A DNA stretch of 33,015 bases from Bacillus sp. FJAT-29790 (GTDB lineage Bacteria; Bacillota; Bacilli; Bacillales; Cytobacillaceae): contig NZ_JAHNZZ010000006.1 in the NCBI RefSeq assembly GCF_019039215.1, positions 38,171 through 71,185 of the forward strand, read 5' to 3'. The translations under genes and the position numbers were made by a program. The notes under the pieces are model-generated. The model saw only the letters and a program-made list of their open reading frames with translations. It was not told the DNA's origin and ran no database searches. Below are positions 25,263-32,931 of this stretch, piece after piece (position 1 is the stretch's first letter; every line of letters begins with the position of its first letter).

Positions 25263-25335
25263 TAGATGGAAACGAAAGTAAAAGGCATAAGGAATCTAAT
25301 CCTTTCCTCAACTTGATTAATAAGGAGTGACGTTA

Positions 25336-25833
25336 TTGAAAACATTTATTCGAATAATGGATAAAATCAATCTAGGCATCAAATTTCTTCTTGGAACTAT
25401 TTTAGCATTAGCACTTATTATTCTAACTTGGCAAATCATCTCCCGCGCTGTCTTTAATGCCCCTCTCAGTTGGTCATCTGAACTGTTAAGGTACTTATTG
25501 GTCTGGACTACATTTATCGGAGCAGGGTTAGCGATTAGATATCAAAAGTTAATCCGTCTTGAATTTTTATTTTCCCTGTTTAAATTTCCTCCTAAAATTG
25601 AAAAAGGAATCAGGGGACTTGCTGCAGTCATTACAATGGTGTTTTGTGTGATTATCTTAATGTATAGTGTGCAAATATTAGAAATTGTCCATATGCAAAA
25701 ATCAGCTGCCATGCATTTGCCAATGTCTATCCCCTATTTAGCAATCCCGTTAGGCAGTCTAATCATGTTGTTTAATACATTGGTTGCTTGGCTTGAAGGC
25801 GAATGGGATACGAAAGGAGGGGAACAAGTTTAA
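25336..25833 (+). CDS. dctQ: TRAP transporter small membrane subunit (DctQ)
   Basis: A 165-residue protein with four membrane helices and the family motif FNAPLSWSSELLRYLLVWTTFIGAG (about 41-65). The TTG start at 25336 is chosen because AAGGAG lies 8 bp upstream; the GTG at 25327 overlaps that site. The stop overlaps the dctM start (TAATG). DctQ forms the membrane complex with DctM for sodium-driven uptake of acidic substrates delivered by DctP. Confidence 0.92.
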   Translation: MKTFIRIMDKINLGIKFLLGTILALALIILTWQIISRAVFNAPLSWSSELLRYLLVWTTFIGAGLAIRYQKLIRLEFLFSLFKFPPKIEKGIRGLAAVITMVFCVIILMYSVQILEIVHMQKSAAMHLPMSIPYLAIPLGSLIMLFNTLVAWLEGEWDTKGGEQV

Positions 25834-27110
25834 TGGGTCCGATATTACTGTTTGCTTCTTTTATGTTGTTTTTAATTCTGAGTGTTCCTGTAGCTATCTC
25901 TGTCGGGTTATCGTCAGCAATCATGGTGTTTCAAGATGGGACGCCTCCTACCGTCATTATCCAGCGATTATTTACAACGATGGACTCCTTCACATTATTA
26001 GCAGTTCCCTTTTTTATCTTGGCTGGAGGTTTGATGGAAAGAGGTGGGATGTCAAAGCGGCTGGTTGATTTTGCCTATGCTCTTGTTGCATCAAGAACAG
26101 GTGGATTAGGAATGGTTGCTGTTTTAGCCTGTATGTTTTTTGCCTCTATTTCTGGATCAGGAGTTGCAACCGTAGCAGCTATTGGCGCCATTATGATTCC
26201 AGCTATGGTTGCCAGAGGTTATGATAAAGGTTTTGCATCGTCAACTGTGGCAGCATCAGGTGAGCTAGGGGTTATTATTCCACCAAGTATACCGCTCATT
26301 TTATATGGTGTTGCTACAGGTGTGTCGATTAAAGACTTGTTTTTTGCTGGAATCATTCCAGGTATCATGATTGGGTTTACTTTTATGATCCTTGTTTATT
26401 TTGTATCGAAAGTGAAACATTACTCTGGTGAAAGATCCTATTCTTGGAAGGAAAAATTTGTTGCTTTTAAGGACGCGGTATTGGCATTAATAATGCCTTT
26501 CATCATACTGGGCGGGATATATAGCGGCGTTTTTACCCCGACCGAATCAGCAGTCGCGGCTTGTGTGTATGCATTAATTGTAGGCTTGTTTGTTTATAAA
26601 GAACTTAAGTGGAAGGAGCTCCCACAAATCTTTTATAACGCTGCTTTAACGAGCTCAGTTGTCTTGGTGATTATTGCCAATGCGGGACTGTTTGGCTGGA
26701 TTCTTACAAGCGACGGGGTACCTCAAGCTGTAGCTACTTGGTTTAGCGGGATTTCTAATAGTCCATTCACTTTCTTGCTCATCATCAACATACTTTTGTT
26801 CATCGTTGGGATGTTTTTTGACTCTGGGGCGGCCATTCTTATACTTGCACCAATTTTAGTTCCTGTTGCTGTTACGTATGGTATTGACCCTGTTCACTTT
26901 GGGATTGTGATGATCGTTAACTTGGCTATGGGGATGATTACACCGCCTTTTGGAGTTAATCTCTTTATGGTAAGTGAAGTGGCGAGTATTAGCATGGAAC
27001 GACTATTAAAATTCACAGCACTTTTTGTGCTAGTGATGATATTTAATATTTTAATCTTGAGTTACATCCCAGTAATATCAACGTGGTTACCTCAAGTATT
27101 TACTAAATAA
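25833..27110 (+). CDS. dctM: TRAP transporter large permease (DctM)
   Basis: A 425-residue protein of normal DctM length with about 12-13 membrane helices. The start overlaps the dctQ stop and has AAGGAGGGG 8 bp upstream; an ATG 30 bp earlier inside dctQ lies before that site. Family stretches include FFILAGGLMERGGMSKRLVDFA, SISGSGVATVAAIGAIMIPAM, SGELGVIIPPSIPLILYG and MGMITPPFGVNLF. It is the substrate-translocating subunit. Confidence 0.95.
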   Translation: MGPILLFASFMLFLILSVPVAISVGLSSAIMVFQDGTPPTVIIQRLFTTMDSFTLLAVPFFILAGGLMERGGMSKRLVDFAYALVASRTGGLGMVAVLACMFFASISGSGVATVAAIGAIMIPAMVARGYDKGFASSTVAASGELGVIIPPSIPLILYGVATGVSIKDLFFAGIIPGIMIGFTFMILVYFVSKVKHYSGERSYSWKEKFVAFKDAVLALIMPFIILGGIYSGVFTPTESAVAACVYALIVGLFVYKELKWKELPQIFYNAALTSSVVLVIIANAGLFGWILTSDGVPQAVATWFSGISNSPFTFLLIINILLFIVGMFFDSGAAILILAPILVPVAVTYGIDPVHFGIVMIVNLAMGMITPPFGVNLFMVSEVASISMERLLKFTALFVLVMIFNILILSYIPVISTWLPQVFTK

Positions 27111-27259
27111 TAGGGCTGTTAATAATCCTTTTGTTATACTGGCAGGCTTTGAAGAAGTCAAAAATAATATAAGTCTATTAATTTGTTGAAAGTGATTTTT
27201 AGAGCATTTGTCTTTAAAAATCTTTCATAGTAAATCACAATCTAAAGGGGTGTCAATGA

Positions 27260-28312
27260 ATGAAGAAGATTCTTTATCTAGGTTTGTTCTTGCTTGTGTT
27301 CGTTTTGGCTGCATGTGGAAGTCAATCGACTTCAAATGGAGAAAAGGGTTCTGAAACAACAGCAGATTCAAAACCAGAGGGAAACAAAGGGAAAGTAACA
27401 GTAATGAAAATTGGCTCTACAGACAAAAAAGATGTAGCGATGGGTAAAGCGATGTACAAATTTAAAGAAATAGTCGAAAAAGAAACAGATGGATCCATTT
27501 CTGTAGAGGTTTTTCCAGACAGTCAATTAGGTGGAGAACGGGACATTATTGAAGGTGTCCAACTTGGGACGATTCAAGGTGGACCTATTGGGGCGGCAGT
27601 AATGTCGAACTTCGCACCTCGGTTCAATCTCTGGTCTTTGCCGTTTGTATTCCCGACTAGAGAAGCTTCTCATGAGATCCTTGATGGTCCTTTAGGACAA
27701 GAGGTTTTAGCTGATTTAGAGGATATTGGGATCATTGGTTTTAATTTTTGGGAGAGTGGAATTAGAAATCTGACGAACAGTAAAGAGGAGATTAAGTCTC
27801 CGGACGATCTTCATAACTTAAAAATTAGAACATTAGAAAATCAAATTCAGTTAGATGTGTGGACAGAACTTGGTGCGATTCCGACGCCAATGGCTTTCCC
27901 GGAACTGTTCACAGCCTTGCAACAAGGGATTGTTGATGGCCAAGAAAACCCATTTAGTGTAATAGCAGAAGCGAATTTTAATGAAGTACAAAAATATATA
28001 ACTGAAACTCAGCACCTGATTGGAGTCAATCCGTTTATCGTAAATAAAAAGTTCTTTGAAGGCCTATCAGGTGAAGAGCAAGAGGCAATTAGAAAAGCAG
28101 CTGACGAAGCTCAAGCTTTCCAAAGAGAAGAAAAAGCGAAAGAGGATGCTAGTTACAAACAGGCCCTTATCGAAAGAGGGATGATCATCACTGAGCTAAC
28201 TCCAGAAGAAAGACAAGTATGGGCAGATAAAATCAAACCTGTTTATGACAAACATAAGAAAGAGATTGGCGAGGATCTCGTTAATAAGCTTTTAGAGGCA
28301 GGAAAAAAATAA
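27260..28312 (+). CDS. dctP: TRAP transporter substrate-binding lipoprotein (DctP)
   Basis: A 350-residue extracytoplasmic receptor. The lipoprotein signal ends in LAAC with C19 lipidated, followed by a Ser/Thr/Gly-rich linker. DctP hallmarks: MGKAMYKFKEIVEKETDGSISVEVFPDSQLGGERDIIEGVQLGTIQ, then WESGIRNLTNS, then LKIRTLENQIQLDVWTELGAIPTPMAFPELFTALQQGIVDGQENP. The arginine in LKIRTLEN (about 191) is the residue that usually holds the substrate carboxylate, so an organic or sugar acid is expected. AAAGGGG precedes the ATG. The gene is 149 bp after dctM, so extra promoter or processing signals may lie between them. Confidence 0.94.
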   Translation: MKKILYLGLFLLVFVLAACGSQSTSNGEKGSETTADSKPEGNKGKVTVMKIGSTDKKDVAMGKAMYKFKEIVEKETDGSISVEVFPDSQLGGERDIIEGVQLGTIQGGPIGAAVMSNFAPRFNLWSLPFVFPTREASHEILDGPLGQEVLADLEDIGIIGFNFWESGIRNLTNSKEEIKSPDDLHNLKIRTLENQIQLDVWTELGAIPTPMAFPELFTALQQGIVDGQENPFSVIAEANFNEVQKYITETQHLIGVNPFIVNKKFFEGLSGEEQEAIRKAADEAQAFQREEKAKEDASYKQALIERGMIITELTPEERQVWADKIKPVYDKHKKEIGEDLVNKLLEAGKK

Positions 28313-28347
28313 CTCTTTATTCTTGAAAATGGCGGGTCCGTATAAAG

Positions 28348-28541
28348 TGAAACTTCTATCAGTGGGGGTTTTACTGCCCACTGATGGTTAGTTGCGGCCC
28401 ACAGGATGTGGGTCACGCAGACGTTGCCACAGGACGTGGCGTTCTTAGTCTGTGTTCCTATGTCGGGCCTTTACGGGCAGTTTATCCCCACTTATCTTCC
28501 CTCGATTCCTCCGAGTCTAGAAGTGGGGAGTTACTGCCCGT
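28348..28541 (+). ncRNA. Candidate structured RNA or IS200/IS605-type element remnant
   Basis: A GC-rich, gene-free block packed with hairpins: ATCAGTGGG/CCCACTGAT (28358-28366, 28377-28385); CCCAC-AGGAT-GTGGG (28398-28412); GCCAC-AGGAC-GTGGC (28426-28440); and a long arm pair at 28473-28493 and 28521-28541 with an inner CTCG/CGAG stem. The block starts after GTGA, and the left and right hairpins share GTGGGG..GTT.ACTGCCC. HEARO/IscB-associated RNAs are known to sit next to ATGA or GTGA, so a remnant of such an element is possible; no transposase or nuclease is present. A 64-codon open frame across it is not credible as protein. The family assignment is uncertain. Confidence 0.35.
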
Positions 28542-28632
28542 TAATCTGCGATAAAGCTTCATTATTTGGGCCCCTTCTTAATTACATGTACTTCTTATAA
28601 AAGTGATAAAAATTAATAATGTTCAAGATTTA

Positions 28633-28650
28633 GTAAATACATATATTTAC
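28633..28650. promoter_or_regulatory. AT-rich 18-bp dyad upstream of the dehydrogenase gene
   Basis: GTAAATA-CATA-TATTTAC is a perfect dyad with a 4-nt centre, about 155 bp upstream of the dehydrogenase start. It may be an operator. The remaining 150 bp include a TTAGAC / TATATC pair with short spacing, a weak promoter candidate, and the loose operator-like AAATCGATCATATTT near 28756. Confidence 0.35.
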
Positions 28651-28804
28651 CAAGTTAGACACTTTCGGCTTGTATTATATCCTTAGAAACTCATGGGATC
28701 GTCTAGAAAAGTTGTTACCAACATGAACGGTTAATGAGGCAATCTATTAGTCTTCAAATCGATCATATTTTTGAACCAATCTAATTTTTTTGGGAGGGAT
28801 GCTG

Positions 28805-29800
28805 ATGTTAGAGTTATATGTTAAAAAGCCAATGGAGATCGAAATGCGCGATGTTGAATCGCTACAAGCCCCGAAGGATGATGAGGTAAAGATTAAAATA
28901 AGCTATGGGGGGTTATGCGGATCTGATCTTAGTTTTTTACAAGGAAAATTTGCTCATGCCACGTATCCTTTAAGGCCTGGGCATGAATTAGTTGGTACGA
29001 TTATTGAACGTGGCAAGAGCGCCAAATACGAAGTTGGAACCCGTGTAGTGGTTTTGCCGAATACTTTCTGTGGCGAGTGCGAAATGTGCAAAAAAGGGAG
29101 TACAAATATTTGTCGGCGTAAGAAATCATTGGGTATCAATATGGATGGCGGATTTTCAGAGGAATATGTGATTTCATCCAAGTTTGTTCTGCCGATTCCA
29201 GACGATTTGGCTAATGAAAAGGCGGTTTTAATAGAACCATTTGCCGTGGTTGTAAGTGGTTTTAAAAAGGTTAAAATTACGAAGGATTCCTCTGTTGCTA
29301 TTGTCGGAGGAGGAACGATCGGGATGCTTGCTGCAGCATTGGCTTATTGTTTAGGAGCGCATGTAACCGCTGTTGATGTCAATCCGAAGAAGCATGAGAT
29401 GATTAAGAAAATTGGAGATATTAGGGTCGTCTATCCCGAAAAGATGGCGGATGAGACATTTGATTTCGTTATAGAAGCTGCTGGGACAAAGGCTTCTGTA
29501 GAACTAGCGATTCAATTAATGAAACCAGGTGGTTCAATGGTTGCACTTGGTATTGCGCCAGAAGTAAATATTCCGTTTTCTCAAATAGTCCGATATGATC
29601 AAACCATTTATGGGTCGATTATTTATAACTTTCCGGATGATTTTTTACAAACAATAGAGTATTTAAGAGATCCGGATTTGAACATAGAGCCTATTGTATC
29701 AATGGTTGTGCCTTTTACGGAATATCAACATGCTTATGAAAGTGCCCTATCCGGAGACTTTGGGAAGATTATCTTAAATTTTAACAGTGCTGCTCATTAA
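28805..29800 (+). CDS. Zinc-dependent medium-chain dehydrogenase (sorbitol/threonine dehydrogenase-like)
   Basis: A 331-residue MDR-superfamily alcohol dehydrogenase. Catalytic zinc ligands are C38 (GLCGSD), H60-E61 (PGHE) and probably E144 (LIEPFAV). The structural zinc site has C89, C92, C95 and C103. The Rossmann motif is GGGTIG (about 168-173). The start at 28805 gives a 6-bp gap to GGGAGGG; the ATG at 28799 overlaps that site. It should oxidise a secondary alcohol of a polyol or sugar acid with NAD(P). Beside a dehydroquinate dehydratase it is a candidate quinate/shikimate-type dehydrogenase, but many polyol substrates fit. Confidence 0.9.
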   Translation: MLELYVKKPMEIEMRDVESLQAPKDDEVKIKISYGGLCGSDLSFLQGKFAHATYPLRPGHELVGTIIERGKSAKYEVGTRVVVLPNTFCGECEMCKKGSTNICRRKKSLGINMDGGFSEEYVISSKFVLPIPDDLANEKAVLIEPFAVVVSGFKKVKITKDSSVAIVGGGTIGMLAAALAYCLGAHVTAVDVNPKKHEMIKKIGDIRVVYPEKMADETFDFVIEAAGTKASVELAIQLMKPGGSMVALGIAPEVNIPFSQIVRYDQTIYGSIIYNFPDDFLQTIEYLRDPDLNIEPIVSMVVPFTEYQHAYESALSGDFGKIILNFNSAAH

Positions 29801-29866
29801 TGTTTTTCACCATTATAAAATGAATGAAAGATGCTCCCAATTAAATTTTGTGGCGTATCTATCATA

Positions 29867-29890
29867 TAAAATTAGATCGATCTAATTTTA
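29867..29890. promoter_or_regulatory. Palindromic operator TAGATCGATCTA, site 3 (24-bp perfect palindrome)
   Basis: The 12-bp core (29873-29884) is identical to the two sites in the TRAP leader and is extended here to a perfect 24-bp palindrome with arms TAAAATTAGATC and GATCTAATTTTA. It sits 16 bp before the Gfo/Idh start codon, so a repressor bound here would block an internal promoter or transcript elongation. Confidence 0.75.
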
Positions 29891-29905
29891 AGGGGGGGAA
29901 GAGAG

Positions 29906-31078
29906 TTGAAAACGGTTACGGTAGCCTTAGTAGGGGCAGGTTATGCGGCCCATTTACATGGAAGAGGATATGCAAAGGTACATGGTGTCAACATTAGACT
30001 CAAAACAATTGTGGACCTAGATACAGTTAAAGCCGAAGAAATTGCCAAAACATATGGATTTGAGCAAATTTCCACAGATTTTAACGAGGTGTTAAATGAT
30101 AAAGAAATTGATGTCATCGATATTGTGACACCGCCTCATCTACATTTAGAGTTTGCGTTAAAAGCTTTAAAAGCTGGCAAACACGTGATTTGCGAAAAAC
30201 CGCTTACAGGTTATTTCGGTAAGGAAGATGATGAAAAACCGATCGGACAAAAGGTTTCGAAGGCTAAAATGTATGAATCCGTTTTAAAGGAAATTGAAGA
30301 AGCCAAGGAAATCATTGCGTCAAGCAATAAACTGTTTATGTATGCCGAAAATTATATTTATTCGCCGAATGTCTTAAAAGCTGCTGAAATCATTCGCAGT
30401 AAAAAGAGCAAACTCTTGTTTATGAAAGGTGAAGAAAGCATTAAAGGCTCCAGTTCCGCAGTGGCAGGTTTGTGGGAAAAAACGGGCGGCGGCTCTTTGA
30501 TCCGATTAGGATCCCATCCAGTTTCCGGTGTATTGTGGTTAAAGCAAGTGGAAGCAGAAGCGAGAAATGAGGAGATTTCAGTTGTAAGCGTACAAGCGGA
30601 TACAGGAAACATTATAACCTCTTTAACAGATTACGAGAAAAGACATCTAACAGGCAAACCAATCGATGTAGAGGATTTTGCTAATGTGACAATCACCTTT
30701 TCTGATGGAACGAAGGCTGTAGTTATCTCAAGTGACCATGTATTAGGCGGGACAAAAAATTATATTGAAATATACGCAAATGATGGAGTGCTAATGTGTA
30801 ACATCACACCTACAGATAATTTAAAAAGCTATTTTCTTGATCAGGAAGGCATAGAGGATGTTTATTTTTCCGAAATGCTTGAAGAAAAACTAGGCTGGAA
30901 TCATGTATTTATCGCAGAAGAAATTCTGCGAGGCTACACATATGAACTGCAAGATTTTATGGAATGTGTGCTTGAGAATCGACAGCCCCTGTCAGGCATC
31001 GATTTAGCCTATGAAACTATTAAAGTAATCTATGCGGCATATCTTTCAGCAAGTGAAGGAAGAAGAGTCCATTTCTAA
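29906..31078 (+). CDS. Gfo/Idh/MocA-family NAD(P)-dependent oxidoreductase
   Basis: A 390-residue protein starting at TTG behind GGGGGGAA. The Rossmann motif GAGYAAHLHG is at about 10-19, the catalytic-lysine motif EKP at 97-99, and GGGSLIRLGSHPVSG (about 194-208) supplies the usual active-site histidine. An insertion (about 103-125, rich in charged residues) follows EKP. Family members oxidise inositols, glucose, and quinate- or shikimate-type polyols. It is preceded by the shared operator and followed by the TIM-barrel gene, which supports a joint catabolic route. The specific substrate is unknown. Confidence 0.9.
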   Translation: MKTVTVALVGAGYAAHLHGRGYAKVHGVNIRLKTIVDLDTVKAEEIAKTYGFEQISTDFNEVLNDKEIDVIDIVTPPHLHLEFALKALKAGKHVICEKPLTGYFGKEDDEKPIGQKVSKAKMYESVLKEIEEAKEIIASSNKLFMYAENYIYSPNVLKAAEIIRSKKSKLLFMKGEESIKGSSSAVAGLWEKTGGGSLIRLGSHPVSGVLWLKQVEAEARNEEISVVSVQADTGNIITSLTDYEKRHLTGKPIDVEDFANVTITFSDGTKAVVISSDHVLGGTKNYIEIYANDGVLMCNITPTDNLKSYFLDQEGIEDVYFSEMLEEKLGWNHVFIAEEILRGYTYELQDFMECVLENRQPLSGIDLAYETIKVIYAAYLSASEGRRVHF

Positions 31079-31167
31079 GAGAAAGATTTTGCGTTATAAA
31101 AATAAAAAAAGTGTACCAAATATTTTTTGAGAGTAGGAAACATCAAAATATTGGAGGCAACTAAAAG

Positions 31168-32001
31168 ATGACAAGAAAATTTTCTTTAGCCCACCTTACA
31201 GTCCTTGACTCTCCACCGCCCGAGATGGTTTACATCGCAGCGAAAGCTGGCTATGATTTCGTTAGTATTCGCCCTATATATATGGGTCTCCCCGGTGAAC
31301 CTAACTACGAGCTAGCGAAGAATAAGGAAATGTTGCGAAGAACAAAGACAGCGCTTGCAGAAACAGGCATCGAGCTTCTTGACATAGAGCTGGCACGGGT
31401 TTACGATGGTGTTGATCCAACCCAGTATCTTCCTGCTATGGAGGTTGCTGCTGAACTTGGGGGACGCCATGTTCTTAGCAGCATATGGACGGAAGATCGA
31501 AATTATGCAATTGAACGCTTTGCGGAGATTTGCGATCTAGCGAAACCATTCGGACTTACAGTTGAGCTAGAGTTCGTCCCCATTGCCGCTATTTCAAATC
31601 TAGCAGGAGTCTTAGACGTGCTTCGCACAGCAAGGCGTGATAATGCCGGTTTGATGATTGATATACACCATTTTCATCGCTCAAAGGACAAGGTCGAGGA
31701 TCTAGATTCGGTGCCACGTGAATGGTTCCGTTACCTTCATCTTTGTGATGCGACTGTTGAAATCCCTTCCTCGAAAGAAGAGATGACGAGAATTCTTCGT
31801 GAGGAACGAATGTATTTAGGTGAGGGCGGCATTGATGTTGCGAGCATTGTAAACAGGTTACCAGAGATGCCTTATTCAATCGAGTTGCCGCATACATTGC
31901 GTGCTAAAGAATTAGGCAATGAAGAATTTGCGCGGCGCTGCTTGCAATCAGCAAAGGACTACTTTGAAAGCAACCCGAGTATAAATTGCAAAATAAGTTG
32001 A
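31168..32001 (+). CDS. Xylose-isomerase-like TIM-barrel protein (sugar isomerase/3-dehydroshikimate dehydratase candidate)
   Basis: A 277-residue protein of the AP endonuclease 2/xylose-isomerase-like barrel family. The four expected metal ligands are visible: E135 (VELEFVP), D165 (MIDIHHFH), H191 (YLHLCDA) and E239 (YSIELPH). TTGGAGG lies upstream of the ATG. The family includes sugar phosphate isomerases, inosose dehydratases and bacterial 3-dehydroshikimate dehydratases. Lying next to a 3-dehydroquinate dehydratase, conversion of 3-dehydroshikimate to protocatechuate is an attractive role, though not proven by any single motif. Confidence 0.87.
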   Translation: MTRKFSLAHLTVLDSPPPEMVYIAAKAGYDFVSIRPIYMGLPGEPNYELAKNKEMLRRTKTALAETGIELLDIELARVYDGVDPTQYLPAMEVAAELGGRHVLSSIWTEDRNYAIERFAEICDLAKPFGLTVELEFVPIAAISNLAGVLDVLRTARRDNAGLMIDIHHFHRSKDKVEDLDSVPREWFRYLHLCDATVEIPSSKEEMTRILREERMYLGEGGIDVASIVNRLPEMPYSIELPHTLRAKELGNEEFARRCLQSAKDYFESNPSINCKIS

Positions 32002-32014
32002 TAACCAATTTTAA

Positions 32015-32183
32015 CTTTATTCAGCAGAAGTCTCTGAACGATATAAGTGGCGAGATTAATGGTATCCAGTATGGGTTCAAACCTCGGCTGAATAAAGATA
32101 AGCCTCCGGCGGATGCCTCAGATTTTTTAAAGGAATTTATCGAGCAGGCTCGATAAAAATCTGGGCGCAAGTACGCCAAGGCG
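32015..32183 (+). ncRNA. Structured intergenic repeat-like segment, possible ncRNA
   Basis: The 215-bp gap between the TIM-barrel and aroQ genes folds throughout: CTTTATTCAGC/GCTGAATAAAG (32015-32025, 32087-32097) encloses a loop with GGGTTCAAACC; TTTATCGAGC-AG-GCTCGATAAA (32136-32157) is nested in CAGATTTTT/AAAAATCTG; and GGCG-CAAGTA-CGCC (32164-32177) ends the block. I recall similar sequences as dispersed intergenic repeats in Bacillaceae. GCGGATGCC and AGATAAGCC also occur in IscB guide RNAs as I remember them, but in the other order. It could be a mobile-element RNA remnant or a small RNA. Confidence 0.4.
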
Positions 32184-32215
32184 AATTTGATTAAAATAGA
32201 TTAGGAGATGATCAT

Positions 32216-32653
32216 ATGAAAAAGATCCTCATGCTGCATGGAATAAATCATAATATGTTTGGGAAAAGGGATCCAGCTCAATACGGAACGGTTACCCTTG
32301 AGGAAATCAACGATGGGCTTAATAGACTTGCAGAAGAGTTAGGTGTGGAGATCGAATGCTTCCAGACGAATCATGAAGGCGAAATGTGTGAAAAGATTCA
32401 TCAGGCATATTTCGAGAATAAGGACGCTGTTATCATCAATGCTGGAGCATGGACCCATTATAGTTATGGCTTAAGGGATGCCCTCGCAATTCTTGAAGTT
32501 CCAGTAATTGAAATTCATATGTCTAATATCCATGCAAGGGAAGAGTTTCGCCATCATTCAGTTTTTGCGGAAATTGCTAAAGGCCAAATTTCAGGGTTTG
32601 GGATTGAAAGCTACTACCTTGGATTACGTGCTGCTGTAGCGGCAGCAGAGTAG
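32216..32653 (+). CDS. aroQ: Type II 3-dehydroquinate dehydratase
   Basis: A 145-residue dodecameric-type enzyme of normal length that dehydrates 3-dehydroquinate to 3-dehydroshikimate. Catalytic and binding residues are present: N11 (GINHN), R18, Y23 (the active-site base, in AQYGTVT), N75 (INAGAWTH), H81, H101 (EIHMSNIHARE) and R112 (FRHHS). The usual NGPNLN loop is changed to HGINHN, a mild divergence from biosynthetic forms. TTAGGAGATG precedes the ATG. Bacilli normally use type I or II enzymes in the shikimate pathway, but this copy sits with dehydrogenases, a TRAP importer and a TIM-barrel protein, which suggests a catabolic quinate or shikimate role. Confidence 0.92.
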   Translation: MKKILMLHGINHNMFGKRDPAQYGTVTLEEINDGLNRLAEELGVEIECFQTNHEGEMCEKIHQAYFENKDAVIINAGAWTHYSYGLRDALAILEVPVIEIHMSNIHAREEFRHHSVFAEIAKGQISGFGIESYYLGLRAAVAAAE

Positions 32654-32931
32654 ATTGATCACTGAGGGATTATCTTAACGAGATAAGATCAAATATTTAA
32701 AAATCAATAGACTAGCAAATAGGTCAAAAAGAATAAAATAAAGGTTTTTTTGAATTTACTATTAATTATTCAAAAAGTCCATAGAAGCATCGCTTCGATT
32801 TGTCGGTTATTGTAGTATATACAATTATCATTTTTATGGAGAGGTGCCTTATTTTTTTTGAAGGATCTTTTCACAAACTTTGTTGCTTTTAAAACACTAT
32901 CAATCATTTTGAAAAGGTCACCAATAGAGTT
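32654..32931. other. Gene-free tail region
   Basis: No gene is seen. A weak hairpin ATCTTA-ACGAGA-TAAGAT (32672-32689) follows the aroQ stop and may end its transcript. An AT-rich inverted repeat TTTTTGAAT/ATTCAAAAA lies at 32747-32776. Confidence 0.4.
32863..32890 (+). repeat. Probable end fragment of the MITE-like repeat
   Basis: This 28-bp stretch matches the left end of the element at 2524-2551 at about 22 positions, including TTTGTTGCTTT, but lacks the GC-rich core. It may be a decayed copy or a deletion remnant. Confidence 0.45.

Noticed and set aside
28406..28600. 64-codon open frame on the plus strand
   Set aside because: It runs through the hairpin-dense non-coding block, has no ribosome site, and its composition follows the repeats.
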